A stretch of 15,167 nucleotides of DNA from JANRKT01 sp033763355 (GTDB lineage Bacteria > Bacteroidota > Bacteroidia > Chitinophagales > Chitinophagaceae), in the NCBI GenBank assembly GCA_033763355.1, contig JANRKT010000319.1, forward strand, positions 1 to 15,167, given 5' to 3'. A model generated the notes under the pieces. That model did not search any database. It was not told the origin of the DNA and saw only the letters and a program-made list of their open reading frames with translations. This document shows positions 7,253 to 14,631 of this stretch, piece by piece. The position numbers and the translations under genes were made by a program. The stretch's first letter is position 1. The number at the start of each line of letters is the position of its first letter.

Positions 7253-7331
7253 TGAATTTTTCGTTAGCCTGCTTACTGGGTTCTGCTTTTTAGCCTGAGG
7301 GGATTGATAAGAAGAAAACATAAATTTGCTT

Positions 7332-8264
7332 ATGCCCCCGGCCACATATCATATTCCCTTTGTAAAATCAATACCCGATTTCTTCAGCGTATATGGATTA
7401 GGAAAACCATTGCATCCTGAAATTATGTGTATGCGTTTAGATGATCAGCCTGATGACCGGCTCATGCACATGCCACTATATCGTGTAAATTTTTTCAGGG
7501 TCATACATTTTACCAATACCAGTCTGAATTTTTATACTGGTGAGAAGACGGTGGCCTTGTCCAGTAATTGCATTTGTTTCAGCTATCCCGGTAAACTTGA
7601 AAGCTGGACAAGGAGTGGAAAATTAACCGGTTTTGTTATTTATTTCACCCCGGCTTTTGCAGGCCTTGATGTTACAAACAAAAATTTTGATAGCGAATTC
7701 CCTTATTTCAATTTTAATGCTGAACAAATGCTTCCCCTTACAAAAACAGAAGCTGCTGATTTGAATGTATGGGAAAAGGAATTGTTGAAGGAAATTGTTT
7801 CTGAGGCACCTGATAAGTTGGAGTTTATAAAGAAACTCCTTCATGTATATCTTCAAAAAATTAAAAGGGTGTATTATGCAAGGGTACACAATCTTCCTGA
7901 TGAGGCGAGGACATCAAGAAGGTTATACAATCTTTTTCGGAAAGAACTCGATGAGTACATATTGCAACTGCTGGCACAAAAGCAGGATGATAAACCCGGC
8001 GTCTCGGCTATTTCGAAACGCCTCCACGTTTCTCCCAACTACCTGAACGGAAAAATAAAAGAAATAACAGGCAAACCGGCTTCTGTTCATATACAGGATA
8101 AACTGTTACTGGAAGCGAAATCGTTTTTGTTGCATACCAATCTGCAGGTATCGGAGATAGCCCGTAAGCTGGGATTTGAAAACATCACTTACTTCAACCG
8201 GTTCTTTAAAAAAGGATGCAGCGAATCTCCACAGGCTTTTCGTAAACAGTTTGCTAAAAGATGA
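7332..8264 (+). CDS. AraC-family transcriptional regulator
   Basis: This 310-residue regulator has a C-terminal AraC/XylS DNA-binding domain. The first helix-turn-helix is at about 224-248 (VSAISKRLHVSPNYLNGKIKE) and the second at about 272-295 (VSEIARKLGFENITYFNRFFKK), followed by the usual SPQAFRKQF. Residues 1-~150 resemble the cupin-like sensor half (YRVNFFRVIHF, CICFSYPGK, GFVIYFTP). ATG 7332 is the likely start; a TTG at 7326 adds only two residues. A TAAATTTG string at 7321-7328 matches the -7 box consensus, but a transcript from it would begin almost at the ATG. Being placed between the dioxygenase and the permease, it probably controls the local catabolic genes (inference). The inducer is unknown. 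Confidence 0.9.
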   Translation: MPPATYHIPFVKSIPDFFSVYGLGKPLHPEIMCMRLDDQPDDRLMHMPLYRVNFFRVIHFTNTSLNFYTGEKTVALSSNCICFSYPGKLESWTRSGKLTGFVIYFTPAFAGLDVTNKNFDSEFPYFNFNAEQMLPLTKTEAADLNVWEKELLKEIVSEAPDKLEFIKKLLHVYLQKIKRVYYARVHNLPDEARTSRRLYNLFRKELDEYILQLLAQKQDDKPGVSAISKRLHVSPNYLNGKIKEITGKPASVHIQDKLLLEAKSFLLHTNLQVSEIARKLGFENITYFNRFFKKGCSESPQAFRKQFAKR

Positions 8265-8313
8265 GCACCTGTAAAAAGTGCAAGTATTGCCACGATTAGT
8301 ATAAGCGTTACCG

Positions 8314-8350
8314 GACTTGGCAAGTCTATTTTTACAATCTTAGTAAAAAT
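8314..8350. promoter_or_regulatory. Two adjacent dyads before the MFS gene, candidate operators
   Basis: GACTTG-G-CAAGTC (8314-8326) is a perfect 6-bp inverted repeat with a one-base centre. One base further on, ATTTTTAC-N7-GTAAAAAT (8328-8350) is a perfect 8-bp inverted repeat whose core TTAC-N7-GTAA has T-N11-A symmetry (T8333, A8345). Both lie in the 98-bp spacer between araC and the permease, the second ending 12 bp before the ATG. They suggest regulator binding, possibly by the LysR protein, but its own candidate site has a different core sequence (ATAAG). Confidence 0.4.
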
Positions 8351-8362
8351 TGACAAAAACGA

Positions 8363-9598
8363 ATGCAGCCAGCGAAAGCCAACACAAACTTTAAAATAGT
8401 ATTGCTGGTAGCCGCATTGGGTTATTTTGTAGATATCTACGATCTGTTATTATTTGGTATTATCCGCATTCCCAGTCTTCGTTCCCTTGGCCTTTCTGAT
8501 GAAAAAATATTAACCGATGGCGAGGCTATTATATCATGGCAAATGTGGGGCTTATTGATTGGTGGTATTCTTTGGGGTGTAATTGGAGATAAAAAAGGCA
8601 GGCTGAGTGTTTTGTTTGGTTCTATTTTGCTATACTCATTGGGAAATATTGCCAATGGTTTTGTACAAACAGTTGACCAGTATAAAATCATCCGTTTTAT
8701 TGCCGGCATTGGTTTGGCAGGCGAATTGGGGGCCGGTATCACATTGGTTTCAGAATTAGCGCCGAAAGAAAAAAGAGGAATAGCAACATCTTTTGTAGCA
8801 GGAATTGGATTAACAGGCGCCGTAGTAGCTTTTCTTATCAACGAGGTTTATGATTGGCGCACCTGTTACTTTATTGGTGGTGGATTGGGGTTACTGTTAT
8901 TATTGCTGCGCATTTCTGTATTTGAATCTGACACATTTAAAAATGCTAAAAAGCAACATGTGCAAAGGGGAAATATCTTCATGCTGTTTAATAATGCCGC
9001 CCGGTTTAAAAAATATTTACTGAGTATCTTAATAGGATTACCCACCTGGCTGGTAATTGGGGTGCTGGTATCTTTTTCAAATGAGTTTGCAAAAAATTTT
9101 GGCATAACAGAACCCGTTGACCCCGGCAAAGCAATCATGTATTGCTATGGTGCTCTTTCATTGGGAGATATTTTAATTGGCTTGCTCAGCCAGCTTTTGA
9201 AAAGCAGAAAAAAGGCCTTGTATATTTTCTATTCTATTACCGCCATTTTTATGTTATTGTTTTTTATGTTAAACCAAAATGATACAGCACAGGATATGTA
9301 CTGGCTCTGTGCGGGTTTAGGATTTGGCGCCGGCTTTTGGGCAATTTTTGTAACCATCGGGGCAGAACAGTTTGGTACTAATATAAGAGCAACAGCAGCT
9401 ACTACCATTCCCAATATGGTAAGGGGGATGCTTGCAATTTTAATTATCCCTTTGTTTCAATGGCTGAGGAATATGGAAGGTGTTGGGTTTGTAAAGGGAG
9501 GAATTTATACTGCCATTATTATTATGGCGATTGCAGTTGTATCAGCCATGTTATCTAAAGAAACATTTGGCAGGGATTTAAATTTTGTGGAAGAATAA
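8363..9598 (+). CDS. MFS transporter, aromatic-acid:H+ symporter-like
   Basis: This 411-residue inner-membrane permease has about 12 hydrophobic segments. In helix 1, FVDIYDLLLFG carries the D-x-x-D pattern (Asp24, Asp27) typical of aromatic-acid:H+ symporters of the PcaK/BenK type and of related sugar and metabolite porters. The MFS loop 2-3 motif appears as GVIGDKKGRLS (residues 72-82). The conserved Arg and Gly-rich helix 4 reads RFIAGIGLAGELGAG (from 111), followed by ELAPKEKRG. ATG 8363 is the first in frame after the spacer, and MQPAKANTNFKIVLL is a normal cytosolic N-terminus. The substrate is inferred to be an aromatic acid or other organic acid from the motif and the neighbouring ring-cleavage genes. 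A sugar or metabolite porter is the main alternative. Two dyads just upstream suggest regulation independent of araC. Confidence 0.85.
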   Translation: MQPAKANTNFKIVLLVAALGYFVDIYDLLLFGIIRIPSLRSLGLSDEKILTDGEAIISWQMWGLLIGGILWGVIGDKKGRLSVLFGSILLYSLGNIANGFVQTVDQYKIIRFIAGIGLAGELGAGITLVSELAPKEKRGIATSFVAGIGLTGAVVAFLINEVYDWRTCYFIGGGLGLLLLLLRISVFESDTFKNAKKQHVQRGNIFMLFNNAARFKKYLLSILIGLPTWLVIGVLVSFSNEFAKNFGITEPVDPGKAIMYCYGALSLGDILIGLLSQLLKSRKKALYIFYSITAIFMLLFFMLNQNDTAQDMYWLCAGLGFGAGFWAIFVTIGAEQFGTNIRATAATTIPNMVRGMLAILIIPLFQWLRNMEGVGFVKGGIYTAIIIMAIAVVSAMLSKETFGRDLNFVEE

Positions 9599-9632
9599 TT
9601 TTTTAATTATAAAACTTGCAATATGAAATGAG

Positions 9633-9684
9633 CCATAAAAATTTTCGAGCAAATTCATGAAAACTGCGATGAAAATTTTTATGG
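9633..9684. promoter_or_regulatory. Perfect 14-bp inverted repeat hairpin in the MFS-DoxX gap
   Basis: CCATAAAAATTTTC (9633-9646) and GAAAATTTTTATGG (9671-9684) are exact reverse complements around a 24-nt loop. Within the loop AATTCA (9652-9657) is complementary to TGAATT (9685-9690), immediately after the stem, so the RNA could form an H-type pseudoknot. No U-tract follows, so this is not a standard intrinsic terminator. It lies 34 bp after the permease stop and 30 bp before the doxX start. It may end or modulate readthrough between the two transcription units. Confidence 0.5.
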
Positions 9685-9714
9685 TGAATTCCATTTGGCT
9701 AAAAAAATAAAAAT

Positions 9715-10131
9715 ATGCAAATGAAAAAGCTGATCAATCTGAGTTTCATTCCGCTAAATACGGATGTTGCTTTATTAGTATTAAGGGTGTGGCTGGGCTT
9801 TGGTGTTTTTGTAAAACATGGTATTGAAAAAATTACCGGCTTCAGCAAAATGGCAGAACATTTTCCTGACCCGATAGGCATTGGTTCATCTGCGAGTTTG
9901 AGTTTTGCACTGGTCTCTGATGCCATCTGCTCCATCCTGGTAATTCTTGGATTGGCAACAAGGTTATCCGCTTCCATTATTATTATTAACCTGTTCGCAG
10001 CATTTGGATTGCTTTTCAAATTTTCACTTGAAAAACCCCATTCAGAACTGGCTTTTGTTTACCTGGGCGGGTTTATTGTAATCCTTCTTGCCGGTGCAGG
10101 AAAATACAGTGTTGATAATAAACTGAAATAA
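9715..10131 (+). CDS. DoxX family membrane protein
   Basis: This 138-residue integral membrane protein has four predicted helices (~17-38, 61-82, 84-102 and 110-128), the standard DoxX architecture and length. The first helix has the family-like pattern LRVWLGFGVFVKHGIEKI, with GFSKMAEHF after it. Translation may begin at ATG 9715 or at the second ATG 9721, a difference of two residues; the upstream region is A-rich. DoxX-type proteins are linked to quinone-coupled oxidation or redox stress in several bacteria, but most are functionally unassigned. It is the first gene of a close run with the secreted FAH fusion (29-bp gap) and a haem protein, which favours a redox or membrane support role for this locus (inference). 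Confidence 0.85.
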   Translation: MQMKKLINLSFIPLNTDVALLVLRVWLGFGVFVKHGIEKITGFSKMAEHFPDPIGIGSSASLSFALVSDAICSILVILGLATRLSASIIIINLFAAFGLLFKFSLEKPHSELAFVYLGGFIVILLAGAGKYSVDNKLK

Positions 10132-10160
10132 TATTTTCTGATACAATACAAACTTTCAAT

Positions 10161-11756
10161 ATGAAAAGATATCTGATGCCGCTTGTTTTATTTCAATTGC
10201 TTTTTATGACAGTTGCTGCACAAACAATATCGCCAATAAAATTATTCCGTTTCGGCAATACCGGAAATGAAAAACCTGCAGTAATTACTGCCGATGGTAA
10301 AAGCCTGAACGTTGCTGCCTTCGGCGAAGATTACAACGAAAAATTCTTCGCCACCAATGGTATTGACCGTTTGGAAAAATGGCTGACAAAGAATATCGCC
10401 AAATGTCCTCCTGTTCCCTCCAATGCAAGAATTGCAAGCTGCGTGGCACGACCATCTAAAATAGTTGCCATCGGCCTGAATTATCTTGAACACATCAAAG
10501 AAGGCGGTGCGCCAACACCACCGGAGCCGGTTATATTTTTTAAAGCCACTACATCATTGTGTGGTCCAAACGACAGTGTAATTATCCCACTCAATTCTTT
10601 AAAAATGGATTATGAAGCTGAACTGGCCATTATTATCGGCAAAGAAGCTTCATACATTTCTGAAAAAGATGCACTGAACTATGTGGCCGGTTATACTATT
10701 ATTAATGATTACAGCGAAAGAGAATGGCAACTGGAAAGAGCTGCTGGTCAGTGGGACAAAGGAAAAAGTGCCAACACATTTGCGCCGCTTGGCCCCTGGT
10801 TGGTTACTCCAAAAGAAGTAGGCGACCCACATAACCTGAAAATATGGTTGAAAGTAAATGGTGCTATCCGGCAAAATGCAAACACCAGCGATATGCTTTT
10901 TAAAGTAGCAAGATTGGTTAGCGAAGTAAGTAAGTACATGACATTATTACCCGGCGATGTAATTGCTACAGGAACTCCATCGGGTGTAGGCCTGGGTAAA
11001 AGACCGCCAGTTTATTTAAAGCCCGGCGATGTTGTGGAACTTGGTATTGAAAAAATGGGAACACAAAAACAATTGGTAGGCACAGCTATAAAATATTTTT
11101 TAACCGATGCCGAGTATAAAGATTACCAGGATTGGGTTGCGTTAGGTTTAGGAGGTATCCCTCATACATTGGATGGTTACAGAACAGTAAAGATGCTCGG
11201 CAAACAAATGAGGGACCCATTGGATGTAAACCGTATTGCAGGTGATATTGGTAAACCCGGAGATGTAAAAGTGCTGGTTGATTTGCCAAAAAGACAAGGA
11301 ACCAAACCGCTTATTGCTCCGTTTGCTGTACCTCATCGCCAGATGGACCAGCATAATGACACCGTTACCAGGAACAAACAAAAACAAATTTTTGATGCGC
11401 AGGTAACTAACACCAACTACAACCTCATGTATAAAATGAGTTACCTGGAAAGGCACAGCCCCGGAATTTTCTTAAAGGATAGTGCCGCAGGAAATCAAAC
11501 TGTTGTTCCGGTATCACATGCAGAAGTTGGACATATACATCCTACTGATGGTTCCATGCATATTATACTTAGTCCTTCAGATACCAAAGAAGTGATTGAA
11601 AAAGGCTGGGGAGAACTGCATGGTTTGGCCGGTGGTGGCCCTGCAGCTAAAACATATATGATGGTTTATTCGCCCCGCAATGATATGGAACTTGAGATAA
11701 CAAAGAAGATTCTTGAAGCGGCGGTGAAGTATGCATCACTGCCAGTTAAGCAATAA
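10161..11756 (+). CDS. Secreted FAH-family enzyme fused to a DUF5519 (luciferase-like) domain
   Basis: This 531-residue two-domain protein has a signal peptide (MKRYLMPLVLFQLLFMTVAA|Q, residues 1-20), so the product should act in the periplasm or outside. Residues ~22-95 resemble the FAH N-terminal domain. Residues ~98-312 are a full FAH catalytic domain: NYLEHIKEGG with the His111-Glu114 pair known from FAHD1-type enzymes, MDYEAELAIIIG (Glu152, Glu154), IINDYSERE (Asp183), KGKSANTFAPLGPWL and ATGTPSGVGLG. Residues ~325-531 match the DUF5519/'Luciferase' family (PF17648): GLGGIPHTLDGY, IAPFAVPHRQ, HAEVGHIHPTDGSMHIILSP, IEKGWGELHGLAG, MMVYSPRND. The name comes from a family label and does not imply light production. 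FAH enzymes are usually cytosolic and single-domain, so both export and fusion are unusual. The gap to the haem gene is only 12 bp. The substrate is unknown, probably an oxo-acid or ring-fission product (inference). Confidence 0.85.
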   Translation: MKRYLMPLVLFQLLFMTVAAQTISPIKLFRFGNTGNEKPAVITADGKSLNVAAFGEDYNEKFFATNGIDRLEKWLTKNIAKCPPVPSNARIASCVARPSKIVAIGLNYLEHIKEGGAPTPPEPVIFFKATTSLCGPNDSVIIPLNSLKMDYEAELAIIIGKEASYISEKDALNYVAGYTIINDYSEREWQLERAAGQWDKGKSANTFAPLGPWLVTPKEVGDPHNLKIWLKVNGAIRQNANTSDMLFKVARLVSEVSKYMTLLPGDVIATGTPSGVGLGKRPPVYLKPGDVVELGIEKMGTQKQLVGTAIKYFLTDAEYKDYQDWVALGLGGIPHTLDGYRTVKMLGKQMRDPLDVNRIAGDIGKPGDVKVLVDLPKRQGTKPLIAPFAVPHRQMDQHNDTVTRNKQKQIFDAQVTNTNYNLMYKMSYLERHSPGIFLKDSAAGNQTVVPVSHAEVGHIHPTDGSMHIILSPSDTKEVIEKGWGELHGLAGGGPAAKTYMMVYSPRNDMELEITKKILEAAVKYASLPVKQ

Positions 11757-11768
11757 ATATTTATAACA

Positions 11769-12281
11769 ATGAGAAAGAAAATACTGATTGCATTACTCTT
11801 CGTTTTCGTGGCAATTCAATTTTTCAGGCCCGCAAAAAATTTATCCGGGGATGATACTTATGGCATTCACACAAAGTATAATGTTTCAGAAAATGTCAAT
11901 CATTTACTGGAAGTTGCGTGCAATGATTGCCATAGTAATAAAACTGTTTATCCGTGGTATGCTAATATCCAGCCTGTAGCATGGTGGCTTAATAAGCATG
12001 TGGTAGATGGAAAGAAGCATTTGAATTTTTCAACATTTACCAAGCTGCCAATTGCAGTACAAAATCACAAGTTTGAAGAAATCATTGAAATGGTTGAGAA
12101 AAAAGAAATGCCATTGGCTTCGTACACTTACCTGGGTCTGCACAAGGAAGCTGATTTAACGGATGAGCAACGAAAATTAATAACTGACTGGTCAAAAGCA
12201 CAAATGGATACTTTAAAAGCACATTATCATCCCGACAGCCTGATATTAAAGCGTAAAACACCACCAGCGGATAGTAAGTAA
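11769..12281 (+). CDS. Haem-binding domain (Haem_bd) protein, single-haem c-type
   Basis: This 170-residue protein has an N-terminal hydrophobic segment (residues 5-19, ILIALLFVFVAIQFF) that should anchor it to the inner membrane or act as a signal, with the rest in the periplasm. CNDCHSN at 51-57 contains one CxxCH haem c attachment site. YPWYANIQPVAWWL follows directly, as in the Haem_bd family (PF14376). Met114 in KKEMPLASYTYL is a plausible sixth ligand. Length and layout are typical for Bacteroidota members, which are thought to carry electrons, although few are characterised. It sits 12 bp after the secreted FAH gene and 27 bp before the GH3 gene, pointing to one transcript. It may pass electrons for a periplasmic oxidation involving DoxX (inference). 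A short hairpin (12283-12297) begins just after the stop. Confidence 0.88.
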   Translation: MRKKILIALLFVFVAIQFFRPAKNLSGDDTYGIHTKYNVSENVNHLLEVACNDCHSNKTVYPWYANIQPVAWWLNKHVVDGKKHLNFSTFTKLPIAVQNHKFEEIIEMVEKKEMPLASYTYLGLHKEADLTDEQRKLITDWSKAQMDTLKAHYHPDSLILKRKTPPADSK

Positions 12282-12282
12282 A

Positions 12283-12297
12283 CAGGTTTATTACCTG
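12283..12297 (+). other. Short hairpin between Haem_bd and GH3 genes
   Basis: CAGGT-TTATT-ACCTG is a perfect 5-bp stem with a 5-nt loop, starting just after the haem-gene TAA and ending 11 bp before the GH3 ATG. There is no U-tract and it is too weak to terminate transcription. It might tune translation of the GH3 gene. It could also be chance. Confidence 0.25.
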
Positions 12298-12308
12298 AAT
12301 CATAAAAT

Positions 12309-14612
12309 ATGAAATCAGTATTGGCTTTATTTTTAGTTATTGCAACTGCTGTTTCTGCGCAGCGGAAGGCGGAGGGTAATGTGACCTTTATCGAAAATGG
12401 TAATGGGCAAACTATTGCATTTTCACCCGGCTCTGGTATCAGCATTTTAAAAATTAATGGGCTTTCATTTAAAGATTTAAATAAAAACGGAAAATTAGAT
12501 AAATACGAAGACTGGCGTTTGCCTTTTGAAGTAAGGGCAAAAGACCTGGCAACTAAAATGACGGTTGAGCAAATTGCAGGCCTGATGCTGTATAGCAGGC
12601 ATCAATCCATTCCTGCAAGATCAACCGGTTATTTTGCCGGCACATACAATGGTAAGCCATATACAGAAGGAGAAACAAACCCAGCAGCATTAACTGACCA
12701 GCAAAAAGAGTTTCTTTCAAAGGATAATCTCCGGCATATTTTAATTACCACTTACAAGTCTCTTCCACTGGCGGTGGAATGGAATAATAATATACAGGCT
12801 TATGCCGAAAGTATTGGATTGGGGATTCCTGCTAACAATAGTACTGACCCACGGCACGGCACTATTGCCAATGCAGAATTTAATGCAGCGGCTGGCGGCA
12901 ATATTTCTATGTGGCCCGGTTCGTTGGGATTGGCTGCTACATTTAATCCGGCTCTTGTAAAAAAGTTTGGTGAAACAGTTGCCATAGAATACAGGGCTTT
13001 AGGCATTACCACTGCATTATCACCACAGATAGATATTGCAACCGACCCACGATGGAGCAGGGTGAGCGGCACATTTGGAGAAAATCCTTATTTGTCTGCT
13101 ACCATGGGGCAAGCATATTGCGAAGGCCTGCAAACATCTTATGGTAAAAATGAAATTGAAAATGGCTGGGGATATGCAAGTGTAAATGCAATGGCAAAGC
13201 ACTGGCCTGGTGGCGGTACCGGTGAGGGAGGCAGGGATGCACATTATGCAATGGGAAAATATGCCGTGTATCCAGGTCAGAATTTTAATGCGCATTTAAT
13301 ACCATTTACAAATGGCGCATTTAACCTGAACAGCAAAACAAAAATGGCTGCTGCAGTCATGCCTTATTACACTATTTCCTGGAACCAGGATATAATGAAT
13401 AAAGAAAACGTAGGCAACGCTTACAATAAATATATCATCACCGGTTTATTGCGTAAAAAATATAATTACAACGGCGTGGTATGTACCGACTGGCGGGTAA
13501 CGGGTGATGAAACAGCTTTAAGTGATTTTATTGGCGGCACCAGTTGGGGTGCTGAAAAGCTAACTGTTGCAGAAAGGCATTATAAAATTTTGATGGCTGG
13601 TGTTGACCAGTTTGGTGGTAATAATGAAGTAGCTCCAATAATGGAAGCCTATGCAATGGGTGTAAAAGAGCATGGAGAATCTTTTATGCGGAAAAGAATG
13701 GAACAATCTGCCGTTCGCTTATTGCTCAATATCTTCCGGGTGGGCCTATTTGAAAACCCATACCTTGATGCAGAAACAACTGTTAAAACAGTGGGCAGTC
13801 CCGAACTGATGAAATCAGGTTATGAGGCACAACTGCAATCCATTGTCTTACTCAAAAACCAGCAAAATGTTTTGCCCATTGCAAAAAACAAAACCGTTTA
13901 TGTTCCTAAAAAGTTTTATCCCTATACCAGGAACTTTTTAGGAATAGAGACAAAAGAAAGAACTGACTACCCGGTAAACATGAATATTGTAAAAAAATAT
14001 TTTAATGTAACCGATAATCCCGATGAAGCAGATTTTGCATTGGTGTTTATTAATAATGCTATGTCGGCCAGTGGTGGTTATGATACAGCAGATATAAAAA
14101 ATGGTGGCAATGGATATGTGCCTATCAGTTTACAATACCTGCCTTATACTTCAGTCAATGCAAGAGAAGTTAGTATTGCCGGCGGCGACCCGCTAGAGAA
14201 ATTTACCAACCGAAGCTATAAAGGAAAAACAGTCAATGCATTTAATATTACTGACCTTGCTATGGTAACAGAGACACAGGCCAAAATGAAAGGCAAGCCG
14301 GTTATTGTTTCGGTTACTATGGATAACCCGATGGTATTTTCAGAATTTGAAAAACAAGCGAATGCCATACTGGTAAACTTTCGTGTACAGGACCAGGCTT
14401 TACTTGATATTATTACCGGGGCGGCAGAACCCGCAGCATTGCTACCCATGCAAATGCCTGCAAGCATGGAAGAAGTAGAAAGGCAAAATGAAGATGTGCC
14501 CGGCGATATGAAATGCCATAAAGATGCAGAAGGGCATGTGTATGATTTTGGATTTGGAATGAACTGGAAAGGTGTGATCAGAGATGAAAGAGTAAAGAAA
14601 TTTAAAAAATAA
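12309..14612 (+). CDS. Secreted glycoside hydrolase family 3 protein (beta-glucosidase-like)
   Basis: This 767-residue exo-glycosidase has a signal peptide (MKSVLALFLVIATAVSA|Q, ~17 residues). An EF-hand-like calcium loop, DLNKNGKLDKYED, lies at 56-68 and is common in one Bacteroidota/proteobacterial GH3 subgroup. The GH3 N-terminal barrel covers ~80-400, with STDPRHG (178-184), DPRWSRVSGTFGENPYL (246-262), KHWPGGG (297-303), GEGGRDAHYA (305-314) and the nucleophile region GVVCTDWRVTGDE with Asp394. The GH3 C-terminal domain runs from about 505 (SIVLLKNQQNVLP) and the protein ends soon after YDFGFGMNW, with no FnIII-like domain. These motifs fit glucosidase-type GH3 enzymes better than N-acetylglucosaminidases. 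It lies 27 bp after the haem gene in the same run. In this context it may remove a sugar from a phenolic glycoside before aglycone breakdown (inference); simple oligosaccharide hydrolysis is equally possible. Confidence 0.9.
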   Translation: MKSVLALFLVIATAVSAQRKAEGNVTFIENGNGQTIAFSPGSGISILKINGLSFKDLNKNGKLDKYEDWRLPFEVRAKDLATKMTVEQIAGLMLYSRHQSIPARSTGYFAGTYNGKPYTEGETNPAALTDQQKEFLSKDNLRHILITTYKSLPLAVEWNNNIQAYAESIGLGIPANNSTDPRHGTIANAEFNAAAGGNISMWPGSLGLAATFNPALVKKFGETVAIEYRALGITTALSPQIDIATDPRWSRVSGTFGENPYLSATMGQAYCEGLQTSYGKNEIENGWGYASVNAMAKHWPGGGTGEGGRDAHYAMGKYAVYPGQNFNAHLIPFTNGAFNLNSKTKMAAAVMPYYTISWNQDIMNKENVGNAYNKYIITGLLRKKYNYNGVVCTDWRVTGDETALSDFIGGTSWGAEKLTVAERHYKILMAGVDQFGGNNEVAPIMEAYAMGVKEHGESFMRKRMEQSAVRLLLNIFRVGLFENPYLDAETTVKTVGSPELMKSGYEAQLQSIVLLKNQQNVLPIAKNKTVYVPKKFYPYTRNFLGIETKERTDYPVNMNIVKKYFNVTDNPDEADFALVFINNAMSASGGYDTADIKNGGNGYVPISLQYLPYTSVNAREVSIAGGDPLEKFTNRSYKGKTVNAFNITDLAMVTETQAKMKGKPVIVSVTMDNPMVFSEFEKQANAILVNFRVQDQALLDIITGAAEPAALLPMQMPASMEEVERQNEDVPGDMKCHKDAEGHVYDFGFGMNWKGVIRDERVKKFKK

Positions 14613-14631
14613 ATTTATGATACAAAGCTGC

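Noticed and set aside
7321..7328. TAAATTTG as an araC promoter -7 box
   Set aside because: It matches TAnnTTTG, but transcription would begin at about the ATG at 7332 and no -33 element at proper spacing is visible, so it was not listed as a promoter.
8265..8281. GCAC...GTGC hairpin after araC as a terminator
   Set aside because: Only a 4-bp stem with a 9-nt loop and no U-tract; too weak to support a call.
8437..8841. 134-codon minus-strand frame inside the MFS gene
   Set aside because: It is a shadow of the permease coding sequence and has no recognisable motif or start context.
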